From: Paratinospora sagittata
Lineage: Eukaryota > Streptophyta > Magnoliopsida > Ranunculales > Menispermaceae
NCBI GenBank assembly: GCA_035771175.1
Contig: CM069610.1
Coordinates: 23,402,501 to 23,466,500 of the forward strand
DNA: 64,000 nt
Reading direction: 5' to 3'
Of this stretch, positions 49,843-62,884 are shown one piece after another (within the stretch, counting starts at the first letter, position 1; each line of letters opens with the position of its first letter). Both the position numbers and the translations under genes were made by a program. The notes beneath the pieces are model-generated. The model was not told the DNA's origin and did no database searches. It saw only the letters and a list, made by a program, of their open reading frames with translations.

Positions 49843-51029
49843 ATATACACAAACCCGAGAGCTCGAGTTTTACGGACTTTCCGATAGCGTGTTATCGAGG
49901 CCTATATTGCGCTATTGCCCATTTTACTAAAAATGGAAAGGTCACGGTAACAGCTTTATAGCGAAGTATCAAAGGGGATAGCGCGGTATAGACAATTTTT
50001 CAGAATAACAAATGTTTTGTTATAGAACCCTATCAGCGCGCCGTCAACACTGATAGTGCGCTAGTGCCTTCAGGAAAATCTTGGCAAATTGCTGGATATC
50101 CTTAGTTTTGTAAAATTAATATTTTGACACTCAAGAACCATTCCATTAACTCAAAACATATTGTATAAGATTAAAAACTTTTAAATAATTCAAAACTCAT
50201 TGAAATTATGATTAAAACCTTTCGGAAAACATTTTTTCAAAATGAAATACTATATCGAAGTGATTTTGAAGACTTTGCAGATTTCAGAGTTTTAGTGCTG
50301 AGATTGATCGAGAGGTTACCCTACACACCAAAGATCAAACTAATGCCTTACTTAGGCATGAGATATGACTTCGTTCTTTTAGCTTGATCTTTGTAGACTT
50401 CGAAAGCTATTGTTTGATGTGTTTTTGATGCAAGACAATTGATGTGTTCTTTTTTGTTGTGTTATCATACCGAGACCACTTCATATATACTTACAACTTA
50501 AAACAATGGATAGCCTCTGCAAATCTAAGCACAAAAGGGATAAAATGAAGGACTTGCTGATCAACGACGTTATCATCAAGACAGATTGCAATTTTGATTC
50601 TATTCGAAGCTTGTTTTGACAAATGCAAGAATCAATACTTTCTTCTCTTGAAAAACTCTTTGGAAAGCTCAATCTAACTTGCGAAAATCGTGTGTGTTGT
50701 ATTTTTGAAAATCAGAGAATGAGTGTTTTATAAAATTAGAAGTTGCGGGTTAAAGGGCAAGAGAGAACAAAATGATTTGAATTCAAAACATTGTTTAATC
50801 TAAAGTTGTTTTGGGCGTGCGAGACAATGGGAATCATCTAGGTGTTAGTAGAGAATATTTCAATTAAGACAACCTGGAGAAATTGTACAAGGAATAGAAA
50901 AATCGAGCAACCAGAAGTGCCCACATTTTGCTCGTTAGAAATATCAGATTTTTTTCACAGACGTGGATAGCGTGCTATTGGGTTGTGTATCATGTTCTCA
51001 ATTGACAGATAGCAGGCTATAGCAGATCG
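49843..51029 (+). repeat. Monomer M43 (class S, early)
   Basis: The last S with CACGGTAAC and GCGCGCCGTC. Confidence 0.93.
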
Positions 51030-52216
51030 ATATACACAAACCCGAGAGCTCGAGTTTTACGGACTTTCCGATAGCGTGTTATCGAGGCCTATATTGCGCT
51101 ATTGCCCATTTTACTAAAAATGGAAAGGTCACGGCAACAGCTTTATAGCGAAGTATCAAAGGGGATAGCGCGGTATAGACAATTTTTCAGAATAACAAAT
51201 GTTTTGTTATAGAACCCTATCAGCGTGCCGTCAACACTGATAGTGCGCTAGTGCCTTCAGGAAAATCTTGGCAAATTGCTGGATATCCTTAGTTTTGTAA
51301 AATTAATATTTTGACACTCAAGAACCATTCCATTAACTCAAAACATATTGTATAAGATTAAAAACTTTTAAATAATTCAAAACTCATTGAAATTATGATT
51401 AAAACCTTTCGGAAAACATTTTTTCAAAATGAAATACTATATCGAAGTGATTTTGAAGACTTTGCAGATTTCAGAGTTTTAGTGCTGAGATTGATCGAGA
51501 GGTTACCCTACACACCAAAGATCAAACTAATGCCTTACTTAGGCATGAGATATGACTTCGTTCTTTTAGCTTGATCTTTGTAGACTTCGAAAGCTATTGT
51601 TTGATGTGTTTTTGATGCAAGACAATTGATGTGTTCTTTTTTGTTGTGTTATCATACCGAGACCACTTCATATATACTTACAACTTAAAACAATGGATAG
51701 CCTCTGCAAATCTAAGCACAAAAGGGATAAAATGAAGGACTTGCTGATCAACGACGTTATCATCAAGACAGATTGCAATTTTGATTCTATTCGAAGCTTG
51801 TTTTGACAAATGCAAGAATCAATACTTTCTTCTCTTGAAAAACTCTTTGGAAAGCTCAATCTAACTTGCAAAAATCGTGTGTGTTGTATTTTTGAAAATC
51901 AGAGAATGAGTGTTTTATAAAATTAGAAGTTGCGGGTTAAAGGGCAAGAGAGAACAAAATGATTTGAATTCAAAACATTGTTTAATCTAAAGTTGTTTTG
52001 GGCGTGCGAGACAATGGGAATCATCTAGGTGTTAGTAGAGAATATTTCAATTAAGACAACCTGGAGAAATTGTATAAGGAATAGAAAAATCGAGCAACCA
52101 GAAGTGCCCACATTTTGCTCGTTAGAAATATCAGATTTTTTTCACAGACGTGGATAGCGTGCTATTGGGTTGTGTATCATGTTCTCAATTGACAGATAGC
52201 AGGCTATAGCAGATCG
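51030..52216 (+). repeat. Monomer M44 (class T)
   Basis: Same sites as M36 and M41; the last T of the window. Confidence 0.93.
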
Positions 52217-53398
52217 ATATACACAAACCCGAGAGCTCGAGTTTTACGGACTTTCCGATAGCGTGTTATCGAGGCCTATATCGCGCTATTGCCCATTTTA
52301 CTAAAAATGGAAAGGTCACGGCAACAGCTTTATAGCGAAGTATCAAAGGGGATAGCGCGGTATAGACAATTTTTCAGAATAACAAATGTTTTGTTATAGA
52401 ACCCTATCAGCGTGCCGTCAACACTGATAGTGCGCTAGTGCCTTCAGGAAAATCTTGGCAAATTGCTGGATATCCTTAGTTTTGTAAAATTAATATTTTG
52501 ACACTCAAGAACCATTCCATTAACTCAAAACATATTGTATAAGATTAAAAACTTTTAAATAATTCAAAACTCATTGAAATTATGATTAAAACCTTTCGGA
52601 AAACATTTTTTCAAAATGAAATACTATATCGAAGTGATTTTGAAGACTTTGCAGATTTCAGAGTTTTAGTGCTGAGATTGATCGAGAGGTTACCCTACAC
52701 ACCAAAGATCAAACTATTGCGTTACTTAGGCATGAGATATGTCTTCGTTCTTTTAGCTTGATCTTTGTAGACTTCGAAAGCTATTGTTTGATGTGTTTTT
52801 GATGCAAGACAATTGATGTGTTCTTTTTTGTTGTGTTATCTTACCGAGACCACTTCATATATACTTACAACTTAAAACAATGGATAGCCTCTGCAAATCT
52901 AAGCTCAAAAGGGATAAAATGAAGGACTTGCTGATCAACGACGTTATCATCAAGACAGATTGCAATTTTGATTCTATTCGAAGCTTGTTTTGACAAATGC
53001 AAGAATCAATACTTTCTCCTCTTGAAAAACTCTTTGGAAAGCTCAATCTAACTTGCAAAAATCGTGTGTGTTGTATTTTTAAAAATCAGAGAATGAGTGT
53101 TTTATAAAATTAGAAGTTGCGGGTTAAAGGGCAAGAGAGTACAAAATGATTTGAATTCAAAGCATTGTTTAATCTAAAGTTGTTTTGGGCGTGCGAGACA
53201 ATGGGAATCATCTAGGTGTTAGTAGAGAATATTTCAATTAAGACAACCTGGAGAAATTGTATAAGGAATAGAAAAATCGAGCAACCAGAAGTGCCCACAT
53301 TTTGCTCGTTAGAAATATCAGATTTTTTTCACAGACGTGGATAGCGTGCTATTGGGTATCATGTTCTCAATTGACAGATAGCAGGCTATAGCAGATCG
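52217..53398 (+). repeat. Monomer M45 (class R, transitional)
   Basis: 1,182 bp. TATATCGCGC, ATTGCTGGATATCC, private CAAAGCATTG, TTTAATCTAAAG, CAACCAGAAG and CATTTTGCTCG: an R core with S/T-type flanks. Confidence 0.93.
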
Positions 53399-54585
53399 AT
53401 ATACACAAACCCGAGAGCTCGAGTTTTACGGACTTTCCGATAGCGTGTTATCGAGGCCTATATTGCGTTATTGCCCATTTTACTAAAAATGGAAAGGTCA
53501 CGGCAACAGCTTTATAGCGAAGTATCAAAGGGGATAGCGCGGTATAGACAATTTTTCAGAATAACAAATGTTTTGTTATAGAACCCTATCAGCGTGCCGT
53601 CAACACTGATAGTGCGCTAGTGCCTTCAGGAAAATCTTGGCAAATTGCTGGATATCCTTAGTTTTGTAAAATTAATATTTTGACACTCAAGAACCATTCC
53701 ATTAACTCAAAACATATTGTATAAGATTAAAAACTTTTAAATAATTCAAAACTCATTGAAATTATGATTAAAACCTTTCGGAAAACATTTTTTCAAAATG
53801 AAATACTATATCGAAGTGATTTTGAAGACTTTGCAGATTTCAGAGTTTTAGTGCTGAGATTGATCGAGAGGTTACCCTACACACCAAAGATCAAACTAAT
53901 GCCTTACTTAGGCATGAGATATGACTTCGTTCTTTTAGCTTGATCTTTGTAGACTTCGAAAGCTATTGTTTGATGTGTTTTTGATGCAAGACAATTGATG
54001 TGTTCTTTTTTGTTGTGTTATCATACCGAGACCACTTCATATATACTTACAACTTAAAACAATGGATAGCCTCTGCAAATCTAAGCACAAAAGGGATAAA
54101 ATGAAGGACTTGCTGATCAACGACGTTATCATCAAGACAGATTGCAATTTTGATTCTATTCGAAGCTTGTTTTGACAAATGCAAGAATCAATACTTTCTT
54201 CTCTTGAAAAACTCTTTGGAAAGCTCAATCTAACTTGCGAAAATCGTGTGTGTTGTATTTTTGAAAATCAGAGAATGAGTGTTTTATAAAATTAGAAGTT
54301 GCGGGTTAAAGGGCAAGAGAGAACAAAATGATTTGAATTCAAAACATTGTTTAATCTAAAGTTGTTTTGGGCGTGCGAGACAATGGGAATCATCTAGGTG
54401 TTAGTAGAGAATATTTCAATTAAGACAACCTGGAGAAATTGTACAAGGAATAGAAAAATCGAGCAACCAGAAGTGCCCACATTTTGCTCGTTAGAAATAT
54501 CAGATTTTTTTCACAGACGTGGATAGCGTGCTATTGGGTTGTGTATCATGTTCTCAATTGACAGATAGCAGGCTATAGCAGATCG
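53399..54585 (+). repeat. Monomer M46 (class S, late subtype)
   Basis: T-type head (CACGGCAAC, GTGCCGTC) joined to an S tail (TTGCGAAAATC, TTGTACAAGG). Private TATTGCGTTATTG. Confidence 0.93.
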
Positions 54586-55772
54586 ATATACACAAACCCG
54601 AGAGCTCGAGTTTTACGGACTTTCCGATAGCGTGTTATCGAGGCCTATATTGCGCTATTGCCCATTTTACTAAAAATGGAAAGGTCACGGCAACAGCTTT
54701 ATAGCGAAGTATCAAAGGGGATAGCGCGGTATAGAAAATTTTTCAGAATAACAAATGTTTTGTTATAGAACCCTATCAGCGTGCCGTCAACACTGATAGT
54801 GCGCTAGTGCCTTCAGGAAAATCTTGGCAAATTGCTGGATATCCTTAGTTTTGTAAAATTAATATTTTGACACTCAAGAACCATTCCATTAACTCAAAAC
54901 ATATTGTATAAGATTAAAAACTTTTAAATAATTCAAAACTCATTGAAATTATGATTAAAACCTTTCGGAAAACATTTTTTCAAAATGAAATACTATATCG
55001 AAGTGATTTTGAAGACTTTGCAGATTTCAGAGTTTTAGTGCTGAGATTGATCGAGAGGTTACCCTACACACCAAAGATCAAACTAATGCCTTACTTAGGC
55101 ATGAGATATGACTTCGTTCTTTTAGCTTGATCTTTGTAGACTTCGAAAGCTATTGTTTGATGTGTTTTTGATGCAAGACAATTGATGTGTTCTTTTTTGT
55201 TGTGTTATCATACCGAGACCACTTCATATATACTTACAACTTAAAACAATGGATAGCCTCTGCAAATCTAAGCACAAAAGGGATAAAATGAAGGACTTGC
55301 TGATCAACGACGTTATCATCAAGACAGATTGCAATTTTGATTCTATTCGAAGCTTGTTTTGACAAATGCAAGAATCAATACTTTCTTCTCTTGAAAAACT
55401 CTTTGGAAAGCTCAATCTAACTTGCGAAAATCGTGTGTGTTGTATTTTTGAAAATCAGAGAATGAGTGTTTTATAAAATTAGAAGTTGCGGGTTAAAGGG
55501 CAAGAGAGAACAAAATGATTTGAATTCAAAACATTGTTTAATCTAAAGTTGTTTTGGGCGTGCGAGACAATGGGAATCATCTAGGTGTTAGTAGAGAATA
55601 TTTCAATTAAGACAACCTGGAGAAATTGTACAAGGAATAGAAAAATCGAGCAACCAGAAGTGCCCACATTTTGCTCGTTAGAAATATCAGATTTTTTTCA
55701 CAGACGTGGATAGCGTGCTATTGGGTTGTGTATCATGTTCTCAATTGACAGATAGCAGGCTATAGCAGATCG
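54586..55772 (+). repeat. Monomer M47 (class S, late)
   Basis: Late S with GTATAGAAAATTTTTC; no difference from M48 noticed. Confidence 0.93.
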
Positions 55773-56959
55773 ATATACACAAACCCGAGAGCTCGAGTTT
55801 TACGGACTTTCCGATAGCGTGTTATCGAGGCCTATATTGCGCTATTGCCCATTTTACTAAAAATGGAAAGGTCACGGCAACAGCTTTATAGCGAAGTATC
55901 AAAGGGGATAGCGCGGTATAGAAAATTTTTCAGAATAACAAATGTTTTGTTATAGAACCCTATCAGCGTGCCGTCAACACTGATAGTGCGCTAGTGCCTT
56001 CAGGAAAATCTTGGCAAATTGCTGGATATCCTTAGTTTTGTAAAATTAATATTTTGACACTCAAGAACCATTCCATTAACTCAAAACATATTGTATAAGA
56101 TTAAAAACTTTTAAATAATTCAAAACTCATTGAAATTATGATTAAAACCTTTCGGAAAACATTTTTTCAAAATGAAATACTATATCGAAGTGATTTTGAA
56201 GACTTTGCAGATTTCAGAGTTTTAGTGCTGAGATTGATCGAGAGGTTACCCTACACACCAAAGATCAAACTAATGCCTTACTTAGGCATGAGATATGACT
56301 TCGTTCTTTTAGCTTGATCTTTGTAGACTTCGAAAGCTATTGTTTGATGTGTTTTTGATGCAAGACAATTGATGTGTTCTTTTTTGTTGTGTTATCATAC
56401 CGAGACCACTTCATATATACTTACAACTTAAAACAATGGATAGCCTCTGCAAATCTAAGCACAAAAGGGATAAAATGAAGGACTTGCTGATCAACGACGT
56501 TATCATCAAGACAGATTGCAATTTTGATTCTATTCGAAGCTTGTTTTGACAAATGCAAGAATCAATACTTTCTTCTCTTGAAAAACTCTTTGGAAAGCTC
56601 AATCTAACTTGCGAAAATCGTGTGTGTTGTATTTTTGAAAATCAGAGAATGAGTGTTTTATAAAATTAGAAGTTGCGGGTTAAAGGGCAAGAGAGAACAA
56701 AATGATTTGAATTCAAAACATTGTTTAATCTAAAGTTGTTTTGGGCGTGCGAGACAATGGGAATCATCTAGGTGTTAGTAGAGAATATTTCAATTAAGAC
56801 AACCTGGAGAAATTGTACAAGGAATAGAAAAATCGAGCAACCAGAAGTGCCCACATTTTGCTCGTTAGAAATATCAGATTTTTTTCACAGACGTGGATAG
56901 CGTGCTATTGGGTTGTGTATCATGTTCTCAATTGACAGATAGCAGGCTATAGCAGATCG
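55773..56959 (+). repeat. Monomer M48 (class S, late)
   Basis: Apparent identical tandem copy of M47, so this is one of the youngest duplications in the window. Confidence 0.93.
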
Positions 56960-58141
56960 ATATACACAAACCCGAGAGCTCGAGTTTTACGGACTTTCCG
57001 ATAGCGTGTTATCGAGGCCTATATTGCGCTATTGCCCATTTTACTAAAAATGGAAAGGTCACGGCAACAGCTTTATAGCGAAGTATCAAAGGGGATAGCG
57101 CGGTATAGAAAATTTTTCAGAATAACAAATGTTTTGTTATAGAACCCTATCAGCGTGCCGTCAACACTGATAGTGCGCTAGTGCCTTCAGGAAAATCTTG
57201 GCAAATTGCTGGATATCCTTAGTTTTGTAAAATTAATATTTTGACACTCAAGAACCATTCCATTAACTCAAAACATATTGTATAAGATTAAAAACTTTTA
57301 AATAATTCAAAACTCATTGAAATTATGATTAAAACCTTTCGGAAAACATTTTTTCAAAATGAAATACTATATCGAAGTGATTTTGAAGACTTTGCAGATT
57401 TCAGAGTTTTAGTGCTGAGATTGATCGAGAGGTTACCCTACACACCAAAGATCAAACTATTGCGTTACTTAGGCATGAGATATGTCTTCGTTCTTTTAGC
57501 TTGATCTTTGTAGACTTCGAAAGCTATTGTTTGATGTGTTTTTGATGCAAGACAATTGATGTGTTCTTTTTTGTTGTGTTATCTTACCGAGACCACTTCA
57601 TATATACTTACAACTTAAAACAATGGATAGCCTCTGCAAATCTAAGCTCAAAAGGGATAAAATGAAGGACTTGCTGATCAACGACGTTATCATCAAGACA
57701 GATTGCAATTTTGATTCTATTCGAAGCTTGTTTTGACAAATGCAAGAATCAATACTTTCTCCTCTTGAAAAACTCTTTGGAAAGCTCAATCTAACTTGCA
57801 AAAATCGTGTGTGTTGTATTTTTAAAAATCAGAGAATGAGTGTTTTATAAAATTAGAAGTTGCGGGTTAAAGGGCAAGAGAGTACAAAATGATTTGAATT
57901 CAAAACATTGTTTAATCTAAAGTTGTTTTGGCCGTGCGAGACAATGGGAATCATCTAGGTGTTAGTAGAGAATATTTCAATTAAGACAACCTGGAGAAAT
58001 TGTATAAGGAATAGAAAAATCGAGCAACCAGAAGTGCCCACATTTTTCTCGTTAGAAATATCAGATTTTTTTCACAGACGTGGATAGCGTGCTATTGGGT
58101 ATCATGTTCTCAATTGACAGATAGCAGGCTATAGCAGATCG
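56960..58141 (+). repeat. Monomer M49 (class R, late)
   Basis: 1,182 bp. Starts as M47/M48 (ATAGAAAATTTTTC), then the R core, TTTAATCTAAAG, TTGGCCGTGCG and CAACCAGAAG with TTTTTCTCG. Confidence 0.93.
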
Positions 58142-59328
58142 ATATACACAAACCCGAGAGCTCGAGTTTTACGGACTTTCCGATAGCGTGTTATCGAGGC
58201 CTATATCGCGCTATTGCCCATTTTACTAAAAATGGAAAGGTCACGGCAACAGCTTTATAGCGAAGTATCAAAGGGGATAGCGCGGTATAGACAATTTTTC
58301 AGAATAACAAATGTTTTGTTATAGAACCCTATCAGCGTGCCGTCAACACTGATAGTGCGCTAGTGCCTTCAGGAAAATCTTGGCAAATTGCTGGATATCC
58401 TTAGTTTTGTAAAATTAATATTTTGACACTCAAGAACCATTCCATTAACTCAAAACATATTGTATAAGATTAAAAACTTTTAAATAATTCAAAACTCATT
58501 GAAATTATGATTAAAACCTTTCGGAAAACATTTTTTCAAAATGAAATACTATATCGAAGTGATTTTGAAGACTTTGCAGATTTCAGAGTTTTAGTGCTGA
58601 GATTGATCGAGAGGTTACCCTACACACCAAAGATCAAACTAATGCCTTACTTAGGCATGAGATATGACTTCGTTCTTTTAGCTTGATCTTTGTAGACTTC
58701 GAAAGCTATTGTTTGATGTGTTTTTGATGCAAGACAATTGATGTGTTCTTTTTTGTTGTGTTATCATACCGAGACCACTTCATATATACTTACAACTTAA
58801 AACAATGGATAGCCTCTGCAAATCTAAGCACAAAAGGGATAAAATGAAGGACTTGCTGATCAACGACGTTATCATCAAGACAGATTGCAATTTTGATTCT
58901 ATTCGAAGCTTGTTTTGACAAATGCAAGAATCAATACTTTCTTCTCTTGAAAAACTCTTTGGAAAGCTCAATCTAACTTGCGAAAATCGTGTGTGTTGTA
59001 TTTTTGAAAATCAGAGAATGAGTGTTTTATAAAATTAGAAGTTGCGGGTTAAAGGGCAAGAGAGAACAAAATGATTTGAATTCAAAACATTGTTTAATCT
59101 AAAGTTGTTTTGGGCGTGCGAGACAATGGGAATCATCTAGGTGTTAGTAGAGAATATTTCAATTAAGACAACCTGGAGAAATTGTACAAGGAATAGAAAA
59201 ATCGAGCAACCAGAAGTGCCCACATTTTGCTCGTTAGAAATATCAGATTTTTTTCACAGACGTGGATAGCGTGCTATTGGGTTGTGTATCATGTTCTCAA
59301 TTGACAGATAGCAGGCTATAGCAGATCG
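58142..59328 (+). repeat. Monomer M50 (class S, late)
   Basis: Late S with TATATCGCGC instead of TATATTGCGC. Confidence 0.93.
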
Positions 59329-60510
59329 ATATACACAAACCCGAGAGCTCGAGTTTTACGGACTTTCCGATAGCGTGTTATCGAGGCCTATATTGCGCTA
59401 TTGCCCATTTTACTAAAAATGGAAAGGTCACGGCAACAGCTTTATAGCGAAGTATCAAAGGGGATAGCGCGGTATAGAAAATTTTTCAGAATAACAAATG
59501 TTTTGTTATAGAACCCTATCAGCGTGCCGTCAACACTGATAGTGCGCTAGTGCCTTCAGGAAAATCTTGGCAAATTGCTGGATATCCTTAGTTTTGTAAA
59601 ATTAATATTTTGACACTCAAGAACCATTCCATTAACTCAAAACATATTGTATAAGATTAAAAACTTTTAAATAATTCAAAACTCATTGAAATTATGATTA
59701 AAACCTTTCGGAAAACATTTTTTCAAAATGAAATACTATATCGAAGTGATTTTGAAGACTTTGCAGATTTCAGAGTTTTAGTGCTGAGATTGATCGAGAG
59801 GTTACCCTACACACCAAAGATCAAACTATTGCGTTACTTAGGCATGAGATATGTCTTCGTTCTTTTAGCTTGATCTTTGTAGACTTCGAAAGCTATTGTT
59901 TGATGTGTTTTTGATGCAAGACAATTGATGTGTTCTTTTTTGTTGTGTTATCTTACCGAGACCACTTCATATATACTTACAACTTAAAACAATGGATAGC
60001 CTCTGCAAATCTAAGCTCAAAAGGGATAAAATGAAGGACTTGCTGATCAACGACGTTATCATCAAGACAGATTGCAATTTTGATTCTATTCGAAGCTTGT
60101 TTTGACAAATGCAAGAATCAATACTTTCTCCTCTTGAAAAACTCTTTGGAAAGCTCAATCTAACTTGCAAAAATCGTGTGTGTTGTATTTTTAAAAATCA
60201 GAGAATGAGTGTTTTATAAAATTAGAAGTTGCGGGTTAAAGGGCAAGAGAGTACAAAATGATTTGAATTCAAAACATTGTTTAATCTAAAGTTGTTTTGG
60301 CCGTGCGAGACAATGGGAATCATCTAGGTGTTAGTAGAGAATATTTCAATTAAGACAACCTGGAGAAATTGTATAAGGAATAGAAAAATCGAGCAACCAG
60401 AAGTGCCCACATTTTTCTCGTTAGAAATATCAGATTTTTTTCACAGACGTGGATAGCGTGCTATTGGGTATCATGTTCTCAATTGACAGATAGCAGGCTA
60501 TAGCAGATCG
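59329..60510 (+). repeat. Monomer M51 (class R, late)
   Basis: 1,182 bp; copy of M49 with the same TTGGCCGTGCG. Confidence 0.93.
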
Positions 60511-61697
60511 ATATACACAAACCCGAGAGCTCGAGTTTTACGGACTTTCCGATAGCGTGTTATCGAGGCCTATATCGCGCTATTGCCCATTTTACTAAAA
60601 ATGGAAAGGTCACGGCAACAGCTTTATAGCGAAGTATCAAAGGGGATAGCGCGGTATAGACAATTTTTCAGAATAACAAATGTTTTGTTATAGAACCCTA
60701 TCAGCGTGCCGTCAACACTGATAGTGCGCTAGTGCCTTCAGGAAAATCTTGGCAAATTGCTGGATATCCTTAGTTTTGTAAAATTAATATTTTGACACTC
60801 AAGAACCATTCCATTAACTCAAAACATATTGTATAAGATTAAAAACTTTTAAATAATTCAAAACTCATTGAAATTATGATTAAAACCTTTCGGAAAACAT
60901 TTTTTCAAAATGAAATACTATATCGAAGTGATTTTGAAGACTTTGCAGATTTCAGAGTTTTAGTGCTGAGATTGATCGAGAGGTTACCCTACACACCAAA
61001 GATCAAACTAATGCCTTACTTAGGCATGAGATATGACTTCGTTCTTTTAGCTTGATCTTTGTAGACTTCGAAAGCTATTGTTTGATGTGTTTTTGATGCA
61101 AGACAATTGATGTGTTCTTTTTTGTTGTGTTATCATACCGAGACCACTTCATATATACTTACAACTTAAAACAATGGATAGCCTCTGCAAATCTAAGCAC
61201 AAAAGGGATAAAATGAAGGACTTGCTGATCAACGACGTTATCATCAAGACAGATTGCAATTTTGATTCTATTCGAAGCTTGTTTTGACAAATGCAAGAAT
61301 CAATACTTTCTTCTCTTGAAAAACTCTTTGGAAAGCTCAATCTAACTTGCGAAAATCGTGTGTGTTGTATTTTTGAAAATCAGAGAATGAGTGTTTTATA
61401 AAATTAGAAGTTGCGGGTTAAAGGGCAAGAGAGAACAAAATGATTTGAATTCAAAACATTGTTTAATCTAAAGTTGTTTTGGGCGTGCGAGACAATGGGA
61501 ATCATCTAGGTGTTAGTAGAGAATATTTCAATTAAGACAACCTGGAGAAATTGTACAAGGAATAGAAAAATCGGGCAACCAGAAGTGCCCACATTTTGCT
61601 CGTTAGAAATATCAGATTTTTTTCACAGACGTGGATAGCGTGCTATTGGGTTGTGTATCATGTTCTCAATTGACAGATAGCAGGCTATAGCAGATCG
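60511..61697 (+). repeat. Monomer M52 (class S, late)
   Basis: Copy of M50 with private ATCGGGCAACC. Confidence 0.93.
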
Positions 61698-62884
61698 ATA
61701 TACACAAACCCGAGAGCTCGAGTTTTACGGACTTTCCGATAGCGTGTTATCGAGGCCTATATTGCGCTATTGCCCATTTTACTAAAAATGGAAAGGTCAC
61801 GGCAACAGCTTTATAGCGAAGTATCAAAGGGGATAGCGCGGTATAGACAATTTTTCAGAATAACAAATGTTTTGTTATAGAACCCTATCAGCGTGCCGTC
61901 AACACTGATAGTGCGCTAGTGCCTTCAGGAAAATCTTGGCAAATTGCTGGATATCCTTAGTTTTGTAAAATTAATATTTTGACACTCAAGAACCATTCCA
62001 TTAACTCAAAACATATTGTATAAGATTAAAAACTTTTAAATAATTCAAAACTCATTGAAATTATGATTAAAACCTTTCGGAAAACATTTTTTCAAAATGA
62101 AATACTATATCGAAGTGATTTTGAAGACTTTGCAGATTTCAGAGTTTTAGTGCTGAGATTGATCGAGAGGTTACCCTACACACCAAAGATCAAACTAATG
62201 CCTTACTTAGGCATGAGATATGACTTCGTTCTTTTAGCTTGATCTTTGTAGACTTCGAAAGCTATTGTTTGATGTGTTTTTGATGCAAGACAATTGATGT
62301 GTTCTTTTTTGTTGTGTTATCATACCGAGACCACTTCATATATACTTACAACTTAAAACAATGGATAGCCTCTGCAAATCTAAGCACAAAAGGGATAAAA
62401 TGAAGGACTTGCTGATCAACGACGTTATCATCAAGACAGATTGCAATTTTGATTCTATTCGAAGCTTGTTTTGACAAATGCAAGAATCAATACTTTCTTC
62501 TCTTGAAAAACTCTTTGGAAAGCTCAATCTAACTTGCGAAAATCGTGTGTGTTGTATTTTTGAAAATCAGAGAATGAGTGTTTTATAAAATTAGAAGTTG
62601 CGGGTTAAAGGGCAAGAGAGAACAAAATGATTTGAATTCAAAACATTGTTTAATCTAAAGTTGTTTTGGGCGTGCGAGACAATGGGAATCATCTAGGTGT
62701 TAGTAGAGAATATTTCAATTAAGACAACCTGGAGAAATTGTACAAGGAATAGAAAAATCGAGCAACCAGAAGTGCCCACATTTTGCTCGTTAGAAATATC
62801 AGATTTTTTTCACAGACGTGGATAGCGTGCTATTGGGTTGTGTATCATGTTCTCAATTGACAGATAGCAGGCTATAGCAGATCG
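61698..62884 (+). repeat. Monomer M53 (class S, late)
   Basis: Late S with TATATTGCGC and GTATAGACAATT (not the GAAAATT of M47/M48). Confidence 0.93.

Larger units (their letters stand above)
48661..52216 (+). repeat. RST trimer (M42-M44, 3,556 bp)
   Basis: Same class order as the last three monomers of the RSRST pentamer, so it reads as a shortened (RS-deleted) third copy of that unit. Confidence 0.8.
56960..59328 (+). repeat. RS dimer, copy 1 of a late duplication (M49-M50, 2,369 bp)
   Basis: M49 combines ATAGAAAATTTTTC, TTGGCCGTGCG and CAACCAGAAG. The same combination is in M51, 2,369 bp away. M50 and M52 share the ATATCGCGC head. Confidence 0.8.
59329..61697 (+). repeat. RS dimer, copy 2 of a late duplication (M51-M52, 2,369 bp)
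   Basis: Partner of 56,960-59,328. A private change in M52 is ATCGGGCAACC (about 61,571) in place of ATCGAGCAACC. Confidence 0.8.
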